NCBI GenBank assembly: GCA_963817135.1
Contig: CAWFNG010000015.1
Coordinates: 1-64,000, forward strand
Reading direction: 5' to 3'
DNA from: VAZQ01 sp963817135
Lineage (GTDB): Bacteria > Pseudomonadota > Alphaproteobacteria > Rhizobiales > Xanthobacteraceae
Length of the DNA: 64,000 nucleotides
Of this stretch, positions 7,758 to 17,272 are shown piece by piece. Each line of letters starts with the position of its first letter. Positions within the stretch are counted from its first letter, which is position 1. The notes beneath the pieces are model-generated. The model saw nothing but the letters and a program-made list of their open reading frames with translations. It made no database searches and had not been told where the DNA came from. The translations under genes and the position numbers were made by a program.

Positions 7758-9214
7758 TCAGGCCACCAGGACGTTGCTGAACTGCCACGGGTCGGCGTGA
7801 TCGACGCTCTCCGGGAACAGCTCGCCGCGCGCCTCGAGCGGCGTCCAGTCGGTGTAGCGACCGATGACCTGCCCGAGATAGGGCCGCTGGATCTCGAGGC
7901 AACGGCGAAAATCCATCTCGTCGGCTTCGACGATGCCGCGATCGGGATTTTCCAGCATCCAGACGATGCCGGCGAGCACCGCCGACGTCACCTGCAGTCC
8001 GGTGGCGTTCTGATAGGGCGCCAGCGCTCGCGTCTCCTCGATCGAAAGCTGAGAGCCGTACCAGTACGCGTTCCTGGCATGGCCATAGAGCAGCACGCCG
8101 AGCTCGTCGATCCCGTCGACGATGTCGTCCTCGGACAGGATATGCCACGTCTTCTGCGGCTTCCATTGCGAGCCGGCCATCTCGTGCAGTGAGAGCACCG
8201 CGTCATCGCACGGGATGATAGGCGTAATGGCAGGTTGGCCGGTAGACGACCTTCCCATCGTCACGCAGCGTGAAATAGTCGGCAATCGAGATGGACTCGT
8301 TGTGCGTGATCATCCACGCATGCTGCGCCTGCGCCGTGGGCGTCCATGACCGCACGCGCGTCCCGGCGCCCGGCCGCAAGAGATAAATCGCAGCGTCGCA
8401 ACCGAATTCGTGACGCTGACCGCCAGGAGGCAGTGTCTTTTCGTGCGTGCCCCAACCCAATTCGGACGGCTGCAGGCCCTCGGCCACAAATCCCTCGACC
8501 GACCAGGTATTGACGAACTTGCCGCGCGGTTTGGGAAGGCGCGCGCGCTGGGTGTCGCGCTCGGCGATGTGGATACCCCTTGACGCCCGCACGCTGCATC
8601 AGCCGGCCCCAGTCTTCGCGCCCGCGCGGCTCGTCGTGCGCGATGCCGAGATCGCTCGACGATATCGAGCAATGCCTGCTTGACCATCCACGACACCATG
8701 CCCGGATTGGCGCCGCAGCAGCTCACTGCGGTCACGCCGCCGGGACGCCGGCGGCGCAGTTCGAGGATGCCTTCGCGCAACGCGTAGTTCGAGCGCGCCG
8801 AGGGCGACAAGCTGCGATCGGTGTAAAGCCCCGGCCAGGGCTCCACGACCGTGTCGATATAGAATGCGCCGATGTCCTTGGCGAACTCCATCAAGTCAAC
8901 CGACGAAGTGTCGACCGACAGGTTGACGATCATGCCCCGTCCGGGCCCGCAGGTGAGCAGCGGCGTGAGCAGGTCGCGGTAATTCTCCTTCGTCAGCGCC
9001 GCCTGAATGAAGCGGAGCCGGCGCCCATCGAGCAGGTGTTGATTCTGATCATCGGGGGCGATGACGACGAATTTCGATCGGTCGAAAGCCAATGTGGCGC
9101 TCGATCAAGGGCAAGGTTCCCCGGCCGATCGAGCCGAAGCCGATCATCACAATCGGGCCCGTCAAATCGCGCATGCAGCGGCCAGGATTGGGTCACACGG
9201 GTCATTGCGTTCAT
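7758..9214 (-). pseudogene. hss: Homospermidine synthase, complete length but broken by five single-base insertions
   Basis: Homospermidine synthase uses NAD to join two putrescines (or putrescine and spermidine). The whole enzyme is present in order across several frames: MNAMTRVTQSWPLHARFDG; IVMIGFGSIGRGTLPLIERH (NAD-binding); FVVIAPDDQ; VNLSVDTSSVDLMEF; AVSCCGANPGMVSW; REDWGRLMQRAGVKG; FVNTWSVEGFVAEGLQP; and the C-terminal part WYGSQLSIEETRAL to PWQFSNVLVA. Frame changes fall near 9157, 9083, 8654, 8575 and 8211, and each is repaired by deleting one base. The total length then matches the usual roughly 480 residues. It follows the GNAT and decarboxylase genes on the same strand, giving an ornithine to putrescine to homospermidine route. 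Either a real pseudogene or, more likely, assembly errors. Confidence 0.85.
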
Positions 9215-9241
9215 GTCGGTTGCTCCTGTCGCTTGAAGAGG

Positions 9242-9838
9242 TCACGCCGCCCGCGGCGCGAGCGAAGTCTGGTGGCCGGCGGTAGCCGAAGCACGATCCG
9301 CAAAAAGACCCGCGACAAGTGCGGAAAGATCGGGCTTCGGTTCGGGTCGACCGGTTGCGTGCAAAAGGCCGTGCGCACCGTCGAGTGCATGCGCTACGAG
9401 TTCGCCTCCCAGCAACCGATGCCGCTCATACGGGCCGGGCAGCCACAGCGCTTGCGTCTTTTCGCTCGAAAAGCCGAAACGGCCGTAATAGGGAGCATCA
9501 CCTACGAGCAGCACGATGGCGTGGCCCAGCCGCTGAGCTTCGCTCAAGGCGTGGCGAACCAGCGCAGTCCCCACGCCGCGATTGCGGCAATCGGACGCGA
9601 CCGCAAGCGGCCCGAGCAGGAGTGCTGGACGTTTCGGTCCGGCGCAGATGCTCCACAGCTGCACGCTGCCGATCACGCGCCGCTTCGCGCGCGCGACAAA
9701 GGAAAGCCCGTCGGCGGGCAACCGATGCTCGCGCAGCCGCGCGGCGGCCTTGGTGAAGCGAGCCTCACCAAAAACCGCATCGAGCAGTGCCTCGCGCGGA
9801 GCGACGTCGAAGGGGGCTTCGTGATGGATCGTGAACAT
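9242..9838 (-). CDS. GNAT family N-acetyltransferase (YhbS-like)
   Basis: A 198-residue acetyl-CoA-dependent transferase. The acetyl-CoA binding motif appears as CRNRGVGTALVRHAL after the beta strand ALLLGPLAVASD, and GDAPYYGRFGFSSE is the typical motif B segment of YhbS-like proteins. The start at 9838 is preceded by GAGGCG; longer frames to 10021 run into the decarboxylase gene. It sits between the ornithine decarboxylase and homospermidine synthase genes, 27 bases before the latter. Polyamine acetylation is therefore a reasonable guess, but the substrate is not shown by sequence. Confidence 0.82.
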   Translation of the reverse strand: MFTIHHEAPFDVAPREALLDAVFGEARFTKAAARLREHRLPADGLSFVARAKRRVIGSVQLWSICAGPKRPALLLGPLAVASDCRNRGVGTALVRHALSEAQRLGHAIVLLVGDAPYYGRFGFSSEKTQALWLPGPYERHRLLGGELVAHALDGAHGLLHATGRPEPKPDLSALVAGLFADRASATAGHQTSLAPRAA

Positions 9839-9941
9839 CGTATTCGCCTCGCGGTCAACGTTGCGGTTTACGTGGTTGGCTTTCTTGGATCGCCGGGGAG
9901 CCCACCCTCCCGGCGTTTGCCATCGAGCGGAAGGGGCCCGC

Positions 9942-11073
9942 TCAGATGTGATAGGTTGGCAGCGGCGCGAAGCCGTTGAACGCAACCGACGCGTAGGTTG
10001 CGGTATAGGCGCCGGTGCCATCGATCAGCACCTTGTCGCCGATCTCCAGTGCTGATCGGCAGCTCGTACGGCTTCTTCTCGTAGAGCACGTCTGCCGAAT
10101 TGCAGGTCGGGCCGGCGAGCACGCATGGCGCGAGCGGGTCGCCATCGTGGGGTGTGCGGATGGGGTAGCGGATCGACTCGTCCATGGTCTCGGCAAGTCC
10201 GCCGAACTTGCCGATGTCGAGATAGACCCAGCGCACGTGGTCGCGCTCGCTCTTCCTCGAAATGAGTACGACTTCGGCCTCGATCACGCCGGCATTGCCG
10301 ACGAGGCCGCGGCCCGGCTCGATGATGGTCTCCGGGATGCGGTTGCCGAAATGCTTGCGCAGCGCGCGAAAAATCGAACGCCCGTAGACCTCGACCGCGG
10401 GCACCTCCTTCAGGTACCTGGTCGGGAAGCCGCCGCCGAGATTGACCATGGATAGATTGATCCCGCGCTCGGCGCAGGCACGGAATATCGCCGACGCCGA
10501 TTTCAGCGCGTCGTCCCAGGCCTGGCTGCGGCGCTGCTGCGACCCGACATGGAACGACACGCCACAGGGATCGAGCCCGCGGCGATGTGCGTGTTCGAGC
10601 ACATCGACCGCCATCTCCGGATCGCAGCCGAATTTTCGCGAGAGCGGCCACTCGGCGCCGGTGCAGTTGAACAGGAACCGGCAGAAGACTTTTGCCGCCG
10701 GCGCGACGCGGGCGATCTTGTCGACCTCCGCCTTGCAGTCGACGGCGAACAGGCGCACGCCGAGCTCATAGGCGCGCGCAATGTCGCGCTCCTTCTTGAT
10801 CGTGTTGCCGAACGAGACGCGGTCCGCCGTGGCTCCGGCCGCGAGCACCATCTCGATCTCGGCGACCGAGGCGGTATCGAAGCAGGAGCCGAGCGAGACG
10901 AGCAGCGCCAGCAGTTCGGGCGCAGGATTGGCCTTCACCGCATAGAACACGCGGCTGTCCGGCAGCGCCTTGGCAAAGCTCTGATAGTTTTCGCGCACGA
11001 CGGCGAGATCGACGACAAGGCAGGGCCCGTCCTCGCGGCGGTTGCGCAGGAATTCGCGGATGCGCTCGGTCAT
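9942..11073 (-). CDS. Type III PLP-dependent ornithine/lysine decarboxylase, one frameshift near the 3' end
   Basis: Alanine racemase-fold decarboxylase making putrescine (or cadaverine). The PLP lysine is in FYAVKANPAPE, the glycine-rich phosphate loop in NLGGGFPTRY, EPGRGLVGNAG follows, and the active-site cysteine across the dimer is in GPTCNSADVLYE. The frame from the start at 11073 reads to YELPIS and then degenerates. The true C-terminus (LEIGDKVLIDGTGAYTATYA to the end at 9942) is one frame over, restored by removing one base near 10050. GAGGAG precedes the start. First gene of the polyamine block. Specificity for ornithine versus lysine is not decided by the sequence. Confidence 0.88.
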
Positions 11074-11682
11074 GGCGCTCTCCTCACCAAGGTTCAACGG
11101 GCCGTTCGGCCGGATTGAAATTTCAGGCGGACGCGCGCTTTCAGGTCGAGCGCGAAGCGCGGAGAGCGAGAAGCGCGCTCTAGCGGAACACGCATCTCTG
11201 CTGAACGCGCGCGTTGCCCGCCCGGCGTTCGCTGGTGAGAAACCCCGCACTTGCCGTGAGATGGAGACACGACAAATGCGCTTGATTGCTCACCCGAGAT
11301 GCTGGCTTGGATTGGAGCGGGAGATCCCGATCCGCACGGCCGGCAAGGATGGACAAGCCTCTTCGGTGTTGACCTTTGGAGGGCCAACGAGACCAAAAAA
11401 GCCCGCTCCGTCGTTGCTTTAAGCCGCGTCCCCCGTTGAGCGCGGGGTACGCCGGTTTCGCCTCCGGCTGCCGGTCACGGTGCTAAGGAAGAGAACGCTT
11501 CCTCAGGCGGCTGTCCGGCCTCTTGTCCGGATGCCCACCGACCGACACACGGCCACAGGCACGTGCGAAATTGGGCGACGCGGCGACATAGGCGTTGTAG
11601 CGCGCAATTGCAAGAGAATTCTGCGCGTGGCGCGTTTTTTTTGGTGCGCCTCTTCCTCCCTCCTTGACCGAGGAGGCTGCGC
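11074..11682. other. Long intergenic region upstream of the decarboxylase gene
   Basis: About 600 bases between the flavin oxidase and decarboxylase genes, both on the minus strand, so it should contain the decarboxylase promoter. No convincing coding sequence. A short dyad (AGGAAG/CTTCCT, about 11484-11502) and a run of eight Ts at about 11636 are the only visible structures. A polyamine-responsive leader of the speF type would be expected in such a place, but I cannot confirm one. Confidence 0.45.
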
Positions 11683-13113
11683 TTACGAATCGCTTGATCG
11701 CGGCGTTACCGGACCCGGGAACGCTGCTTCCTGATAACGCATGCCGGGGCGCAGGCGCATCCCTTTCGGAAAGCCTTCAAACAGCCGCAACTGCTGCGCC
11801 TCGCGTCGCCGCTGCCGACTGTTCTCGGCGCTGCGTGGCACAAGAATGGAAAAGGCGACAAGGTTGCCGACGAGCTGTCCGACCCTCGCGGCCAGCGAGT
11901 TGCCGTGATCGGAAGGGGCGGCAAAGGTGATCACGCGCCCGCCGTGCCGGGGCTCTACAAAAGGGTAATCATCGAGCGTGTAATAGATCGCGCCCGACCA
12001 GGCGCTCTTGATATCGTGCTCGGCAAGCGTGCGTAGCGCCGGAAATACTCTCTGTCCCTCTTCAAGGGTTCTGCGTGCGATGCGGCGCGTGATCTCGGGA
12101 GAAGTTTCCGCCGTCTCCTCATAGCCCATATACAGGCGTGTCCCGTGACGGCGTGCGTAAAAGCAGGGATCGCGCGTATCCGACAGGACTTTTTCGGACA
12201 TCAGGACGTTGGCCTCCCGCGGCAATTCCACCTCCACCACGTAGTCGTAGGTGAAGATGGTGCGTTCACGAATGTCGCCGTTAATGTGCCGGGCATAGGC
12301 ATTGGCCATGAACAGCCTGTCGGCGCGAATGGCAGCGCCATTTCCGCAGAAGACCGTCAGGTGATCGTCGGAAAGGTCGAGCGCCTGGGCTTCGGTATTC
12401 TGGAAGAAGCGCACGCCCCGCTTTTGCAGGGATCGCGCCAGTGCATGCAGCAATTTGCGCGGGCGAAAGCTGCCGCCGAAATAATCGACCACACCCCCGG
12501 CATAGAAACCTTCGGTCGTGCCATAGCGCTTCTCGAACTGGCGAGCAGAGAGAAACTGGTAAAAAGTCCGCCGGCGCCTTTGTGCAGGGGACATCATGGC
12601 GCTGAAATTGCTCTTTTCCATGAAGTCGTAGTTGGCTTTGAGGCCGGCCAGATCCGCATCGTTCATGGCCGCAATCGCAGCGCCGTGCAGCACCGACGCG
12701 CGCAGATTGTAATCGTGGTTGAGTGCCAAGAGCCGCTGGCATCCCTCGACCGTGCGGCGCAGGAAAGACCGCACCCGGCGCTGCGCCTGCAATTGCGCCT
12801 GCTCGCCGCGCAGACCTCGCTCGCGCTCCTGCCGCGCTAGCTCCGCGAGCATGGTGTCGACGGGCTTGACCCAGCCCGTGAGAAATTGCCCGGCGTTAAG
12901 ACCGGATGCCGCTTCTTTGCCGAACACGCCCTTTTCGATCACGATGACGTCGAGACCCTGCCGCACGGCTGCTTCCGCGGCGCTGAGTCCGGAAAGGCCG
13001 CCGCCCGCGATGAGGAGCTGGCAGGTCAGGTTTTCTGCCGCGCCGGACGGCGGCGAAAAAGCCCGCACGTCGTCGTCATATGCCGCAGGGGGATCGATCT
13101 CAAAGCTCGACAT
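11683..13113 (-). CDS. FAD-dependent oxidoreductase, DAO family (PuuB-like)
   Basis: A 476-residue amino-acid/amine oxidase-type flavoprotein. The ADP-binding dinucleotide fold begins LLIAGGGLSGLSAAEAA near residue 32, and GKEAASGLNAGQFLTGW matches the ASGxNGGQ motif of the gamma-glutamylputrescine oxidase and glycine/sarcosine oxidase group. The C-terminal FAD contact is WSGAIYYTLDDYPFVE then FAAPSDHGNSLAAR. The family oxidises secondary or primary amines with release of hydrogen peroxide. Its place beside ornithine decarboxylase and homospermidine synthase makes an amine or polyamine substrate plausible; this is context inference. Confidence 0.85.
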   Translation of the reverse strand: MSSFEIDPPAAYDDDVRAFSPPSGAAENLTCQLLIAGGGLSGLSAAEAAVRQGLDVIVIEKGVFGKEAASGLNAGQFLTGWVKPVDTMLAELARQERERGLRGEQAQLQAQRRVRSFLRRTVEGCQRLLALNHDYNLRASVLHGAAIAAMNDADLAGLKANYDFMEKSNFSAMMSPAQRRRRTFYQFLSARQFEKRYGTTEGFYAGGVVDYFGGSFRPRKLLHALARSLQKRGVRFFQNTEAQALDLSDDHLTVFCGNGAAIRADRLFMANAYARHINGDIRERTIFTYDYVVEVELPREANVLMSEKVLSDTRDPCFYARRHGTRLYMGYEETAETSPEITRRIARRTLEEGQRVFPALRTLAEHDIKSAWSGAIYYTLDDYPFVEPRHGGRVITFAAPSDHGNSLAARVGQLVGNLVAFSILVPRSAENSRQRRREAQQLRLFEGFPKGMRLRPGMRYQEAAFPGPVTPRSSDS

Positions 13114-13230
13114 TCACTGCTAAATCGCCTCGCCGGCCGTAGTGAGGAGCGTCGGCGGGATTTTCAGGGCCAAGCGCCTTACAAAGGCGCGCGCATAGAC
13201 CCAACGAATGCGCGCGACCTGCTGACCTCA

Positions 13231-14802
13231 TCAGAGCCAGAAGGGCTTTGTCTTGGCAAAGATGCGATACGCATGCTGGGCGTCTTTAAGCACCGAAACG
13301 GCGCGCGCCTCCTCGCGACCCGCAAGCCGGCCGGCCGCGAAAGCCTTCCTGGCGCGGCCTTTTCGTCCTTTGCCGTCGGTCTCTTGCGTATCGGCGATCC
13401 GTTCGGTCAGTCCCTCATGCACCGAAATGTCGTTCAAGTCGCCGAGGGCGTCTTGCAACCGCTCCAAGCCGGCTACGAATTCTTCGCGGCGTTGCCTCGC
13501 TTTCCTGCCGGGGAATGCCCCGGCAAAGAATTCCGAAGCATAGCGGAGTTTCTTGGCCTGAATCCGCAACTTGTGGCGGCGCTGCGCATCTAAATCCTTT
13601 ATCCGGACCCCTCGCTTCAAAATCTTCTTCCAACGGAGGCCGAGTTCGTCGGCAGCCAGGGCTGCGACCGGTTTTTGCCGCAACGTACTGGGCCCGTCGT
13701 CTGCATTGCGCGACCAATCGCCGGCCTCGATCCAGGCAGCCGTGTCGATCATGAGGCCGCGAAAGCGCTCGGATTCAATGGCCGCATGGGCGCGGTCAAA
13801 TGCTTCCTCGCGCTCTTGTTGGAGTTCCTCGGTAAGAACCGCTACTCCCCGTCCATCCGGCTTGTCGTGGGCGACGGGGATCAATACCCGCCTGATGAAC
13901 ACATCGAACTCGCGCGCGGGGCCGAGTTCTCCGCTGATCCACCGGAATTGGGCTTTCATCCCCTGCGTTTGCCGATCGACAAGCATGTCGCCGAACAGCG
14001 AGATCGCCGCCCGCAGACGCCGCAGTGCCACACGCATCTGGTGCAACCCCTCCGCATCGCCGCGCAGCATGGCGGGGCGGTTGGCGACAAGCTGACGCAG
14101 GCATGCCCTGGCAATCATGCGGAACGAATCTGCGCAGGTGAAGTCGGGAGTTAGCGCGACGGGGGCGGCCTTGATCGCCTCAGACTCATTTCCCGCAATT
14201 AGCGAGTAGCCGCGCGCCGCCTTGCTCCTGACCCCGAGCTGAACCGGAACCTCCTTGGCAAGCTCACGCGCGGTCGCAAAGAGATCAGCGAGTTCTCCTC
14301 GCTTGAGTTCCAGTTCCACTTCGCAGACCGGCGATGACCGGGAGCCCGCGTCGATCCTTCCCTTATCGATTGTCAGCTCGATTTCGCTGTGTCCCTTGCG
14401 GATCGGGTACACCGTCCGCTGGATGTGAGTTTCGAACAGCGGCGTCAAGCCGCGGCGCAGCTTCTTGCCGAGCAGCGGCGCAAGAGTGGTATGCCGCGCT
14501 GAGTCGAGGTCGGGTTGTTTGCCGTGGATCTCGTGTTCCCACTCGCTGCGGGAAAATAACGCGGCGCTTTCGCCGCTATCTTCCTTGATGGTCTGGACGT
14601 GGCGGCGGCCGATGCGCCGCACCCGCAGCGACAAGCCGTTGTTGCGCAGCTTCAGTTTCTTGGTGTCGAAATAAACCGAAACCAGCGTGGCGGGCTTGCG
14701 CGACGCCGCTTTGCCGCCGCTGAGCACGGAACTGCGAGTCAGCCGTGCAATGCTGTTGGCGGGGACCTCGAGCTTGAGCTCGATTTCACGCGGTGCAGAC
14801 AT
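13231..14802 (-). CDS. CYTH and CHAD domain-containing protein
   Basis: A 523-residue two-domain protein. Residues 1-200 are a CYTH (triphosphate tunnel) domain starting with the ExExK signature EIELKLEV, with VYFDTKKLKLRNNGLSLRVR and the EVELELKRG strand. Residues 230-510 are a histidine-rich alpha-helical CHAD domain (EGLHQMRVALRRLRAAISLF, HKLRIQAKKLRYASEFF). CYTH enzymes act on triphosphates or inorganic triphosphate and CHAD domains bind polyphosphate granules. It is downstream of nothing obvious and 117 bases upstream of the flavin oxidase gene on the same strand. Confidence 0.92.
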   Translation of the reverse strand: MSAPREIELKLEVPANSIARLTRSSVLSGGKAASRKPATLVSVYFDTKKLKLRNNGLSLRVRRIGRRHVQTIKEDSGESAALFSRSEWEHEIHGKQPDLDSARHTTLAPLLGKKLRRGLTPLFETHIQRTVYPIRKGHSEIELTIDKGRIDAGSRSSPVCEVELELKRGELADLFATARELAKEVPVQLGVRSKAARGYSLIAGNESEAIKAAPVALTPDFTCADSFRMIARACLRQLVANRPAMLRGDAEGLHQMRVALRRLRAAISLFGDMLVDRQTQGMKAQFRWISGELGPAREFDVFIRRVLIPVAHDKPDGRGVAVLTEELQQEREEAFDRAHAAIESERFRGLMIDTAAWIEAGDWSRNADDGPSTLRQKPVAALAADELGLRWKKILKRGVRIKDLDAQRRHKLRIQAKKLRYASEFFAGAFPGRKARQRREEFVAGLERLQDALGDLNDISVHEGLTERIADTQETDGKGRKGRARKAFAAGRLAGREEARAVSVLKDAQHAYRIFAKTKPFWL

Positions 14803-14969
14803 GGAAAAATACAGGGAACGCGGGACGGCGGGAATATTGCCGATTATCTTGGGCTATTCCAGTCCGGCGCGGCAAAAGTGAACGTCAATTCTGAGAATTG
14901 TGACTAAGAAGCCATAACCTTTTGACTCACCATCTGAATGACGACTTGTGACTTTCCACTTGACTATTT

Positions 14970-14985
14970 GTAAGCATGCACTTAC
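14970..14985. promoter_or_regulatory. Candidate ArsR-type operator
   Basis: GTAAG-CATGCA-CTTAC, a perfect 5-bp dyad around a near-palindromic centre, nine bases before the arsR-like ATG at 14994; a further GGTAAG follows directly. Placement suits autorepression of the operon. Confidence 0.45.
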
Positions 14986-14993
14986 GGTAAGTC

Positions 14994-15320
14994 ATGGCTT
15001 ACGATTTAGCATTGGCGGCGCTGGCCGACCCGACGCGCCGCCGCGTTTTCGAGCGATTGAAGTCAGGGCCGCAGCCGGTCGGCGCGCTCGCGCGCGGCCT
15101 GCCGGTCAGCCGGCCGGCGGTGTCGCAGCATCTGAAAGTCTTGAAGGAGGCAGGTCTCGTGGCAGACCAGCCGGAGGGAACACGGCGCGTCTATTATATC
15201 GATCCCAACGGATTGGGCGCCTTGCGCGCCTGGCTCGACCAGTTCTGGGATCAGGCGCTGGCAGCATTCCAGACCGAAGTTGAAATGGCGGCGAGCAAAC
15301 AGAAGGACAAGCGAAAATGA
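14994..15320 (+). CDS. ArsR family winged-helix transcriptional regulator
   Basis: A 108-residue regulator: LAALADPTRRRVFERLKSGP, then the recognition helix region LPVSRPAVSQHLKVLKEAGL and the wing GTRRVYYIDP. No metal-binding cysteine pair (CxC) is present, so it belongs to the non-metal branch usually paired with SRPBCC proteins. The stop overlaps the start of the next gene (ATGA), showing translational coupling. A dyad at 14970-14985 is the likely operator. Confidence 0.92.
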   Translation: MAYDLALAALADPTRRRVFERLKSGPQPVGALARGLPVSRPAVSQHLKVLKEAGLVADQPEGTRRVYYIDPNGLGALRAWLDQFWDQALAAFQTEVEMAASKQKDKRK

Positions 15321-15793
15321 CGGTGGCGATCAAGATTGCGCCGGTGCGCAAGACCATTCGGGTCAACGCGACGCCGGAGCATGCGTTCGAATTGTTCACC
15401 GCGGGGCTTTCCCGCTGGTGGCCCATTGATCACGGCATCGGCAAGACGCCGCGGAAGGCCGCCGTCATGGAAGCGCGGCTCGGCGGACGCTGGTACGAGC
15501 TCGCCGAAGACGGCACGCAGACCACGGTCGGAAAGATCATCGTATGGGAGCCGCCCAAGCGCTTCGTCATGACGTGGGATATCAACAGCCAGTGGAAGCC
15601 CGACAGCACCATCAGCTCCGAAGTCGAAGTCAAATTCATTCCCGATGGTGCCAACGCGACGCGGCTCGAACTGGAGCATCGCAAATTCGAGCAGATGGGA
15701 GCCGAAGCGGGCGAGTCCATGCGCAAGGACGTCGATGGCGGCTGGCCCGGACTGCTGGAACGGTTCAAGCAGCAAGCAGAGAAAGGAGCATAA
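15317..15793 (+). CDS. SRPBCC (AHSA1/START-like) domain protein
   Basis: A 158-residue helix-grip fold protein of the AHSA1 type: IRVNATPEHAFELFTAGLSR, MEARLGGRWYE and the C-terminal helix GGWPGLLERFKQQ. Such proteins bind hydrophobic ligands and are the standard partners of this class of ArsR regulator. The start overlaps the arsR stop by four bases and a GST gene follows after two bases, forming a three-gene operon that may act in detoxification. Confidence 0.88.
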   Translation: MTVAIKIAPVRKTIRVNATPEHAFELFTAGLSRWWPIDHGIGKTPRKAAVMEARLGGRWYELAEDGTQTTVGKIIVWEPPKRFVMTWDINSQWKPDSTISSEVEVKFIPDGANATRLELEHRKFEQMGAEAGESMRKDVDGGWPGLLERFKQQAEKGA

Positions 15794-15795
15794 CG

Positions 15796-16450
15796 ATGAC
15801 CATCGAACTCTACGTCTTTCCGCCGAGCCCGCGCGCGTTCAAGGTAATGGCGATTGCCAACTATCTCGGCATCGACACGGTGACGCGGTTCATCGATCTG
15901 CCCAAAGGCGAGACAGAACGACCCGGAATTCGCCGCGCTCAATCCCAACAAGAAGATGCCGGTGCTCAAAGACGGCGCGTACGTGCTGTGGGAATCGAAC
16001 GCGATCCTGCAATACCTCGCCGGCAAGAAGCCGGAGAGCGGCCTCCTGCCCGCCGACGAGCGGGGGCGCCTTGACGTGACGCGCTGGCAGTTCTGGGACC
16101 TTGCCCATTGGGACCCCTCCTGCTCCATCTTCATATTTGAAAACCTGGTCAAGCCGATTGTGCTCAAGAGCGGAGAGCCCGACCAGGCGGCGCTTGCCAA
16201 GGGGGCAGAGTTGTTTCATCGCGCCGCCGGCGTGCTCGACGGCCAGCTCAAGGGAAGAAAATTCGTGACCGGCGAGAAGCTAACGGTCGCCGATTTCGCG
16301 CTGGGCGCGCCGCTCCATTATGCCGACATGGCGCGCCTGCCGCTTGCGTCCTATCCCGAGATCAAGCGCTGGCATTCAGCGCTTTGCGCATTGCCGGCAT
16401 GGCAGAAGACGCTTGCGCAATGCGCGCTGCCGGCCGCCGCCGCCGCTTGA
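15796..16450 (+). CDS. Glutathione S-transferase family protein, one frameshift
   Basis: Thioredoxin-fold N-domain starts MTIELYVFPPSPRAFKVMA and runs to DLPKGETE. The rest, EFAALNPNKKMPVLKDG, WESNAILQYLAGKKP, and the helical C-domain ending near 16450 with LTVADFALGAPLHYADMA, is one frame over. Removing one base near 15919 gives a normal GST of about 217 residues. GAAAGGAG precedes the start. Third gene of the arsR-SRPBCC-GST operon. The glutathione conjugation target is unknown. Confidence 0.85.
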
Positions 16451-16486
16451 ATACTTTCGTACACGGCACAGCCGAGAGGCAAATGT

Positions 16487-16627
16487 ACCTCCCCCTGAAA
16501 GAGGGCATGGGCGGCTCATCGAAGCGAGCCGGGTGGGGGTCTACCAACACCTTCAAGCGTGCTTTGTAACCCCCACCCGACCGCCTTCGCTTCGCTCGGC
16601 AGTCACCTCCCCCTCTCAGGGGGAGGT
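16487..16627. repeat. Mosaic intergenic palindromic element, copy 1
   Basis: About 140 bases built of nested inverted repeats. The outer pair is ACCTCCCCCTGA... with ...TCAGGGGGAGGT, the inner pair is GGGTGGGGGT with ACCCCCACCC, plus a CGAAGCGAG-type hairpin. The same modules occur at 24949-25089. It separates the GST gene from the convergent TetR gene and may also end transcription. Confidence 0.8.
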
Positions 16628-16651
16628 GCACGCCGCCATGTGCGTCAATGT

Positions 16652-17255
16652 TCACATCTCGTGCGCAGCGATCATCGCTTCGCCCATTCGGACGAGCCGG
16701 TCGCCCAGTCCGTCGCGCCCGATGCTCTGCGCGGTCACCCGTGCGCCTTCCAGCAGCAGAAACAGCTCGTCCGCCAGCATTTGCGGATCCGCGAGTCCGG
16801 CAGCGGAGCAGAGCTCGACGATGCGCTGGCGCTGCGCGGTCTTGAACCCTTCGATGACGCGCCGCGCCGGGTGATCCTTTTCCGGTAGTTCGACGGCGGC
16901 GTTCGCCAGTGCACAGCCGCGGTCGTCGGCGCTTGCGATCCGGGAAGCCACGTCCTCGAGCCAGCCGTGCAGCTGCGCGCGCGGCTCGCCAGGGTGCTGG
17001 GCCGCAAGCCGCCCCCAAACCGAACTCGCCTTGTCCGCCAGGCACCGCAGGTAATCCGCAACCAGCGCGTCCTTGGACGGAAAGTGCCGGTAGAGCGTCA
17101 TCTTGTTGGTGCCGGCCGCCTCGGCGATGGCGTCCACCCCCACAGCCCTGATCCCGTGGCGGTAGAAATAGCTCCGAGGCGGCGCCGATAATGCGCTCGC
17201 GCGGGGGAATTCTTTCGTCTTTTTCGGTACTTGCATTTTTTATTGCGGTGTGCAT
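16652..17255 (-). CDS. TetR family transcriptional regulator, one frameshift near the 5' end
   Basis: Start at 17255 with GAGGAAACGCC upstream. The first 30 codons (MHTAIKNASTEK to RERIIGAASELF) are followed after one superfluous base near 17165 by YRHGIRAVGVDAIAEAAGTN then KMTLYRHFPSKDALV in the next frame, the canonical TetR_N helix-turn-helix. The full protein is about 200 residues. The C-terminal part (DRGCALANAAVELPE) is TetR_C-like. A duplicated 21-bp motif lies just upstream (17273-17318), and a small membrane-protein ORF begins on the other side at 17389, so divergent control is likely. Confidence 0.85.
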
Positions 17256-17272
17256 GGCGTTTCCTCTTGACA

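Noticed and set aside
11074..11682. Possible gene or speF-type riboswitch upstream of the decarboxylase
   Set aside because: No coding signature in any frame, and I could not identify conserved riboswitch elements by eye.
15544..16074. Long plus-strand ORF overlapping the SRPBCC and GST genes
   Set aside because: Its first part is a shadow of the SRPBCC gene; only the section from 15796 is the GST N-terminus before the frameshift.
16487..16627. Possible rho-independent terminator only
   Set aside because: Hairpins lack a following T-run and the modules recur at 24949, so a dispersed repeat is the better description, though it may still stop transcription.
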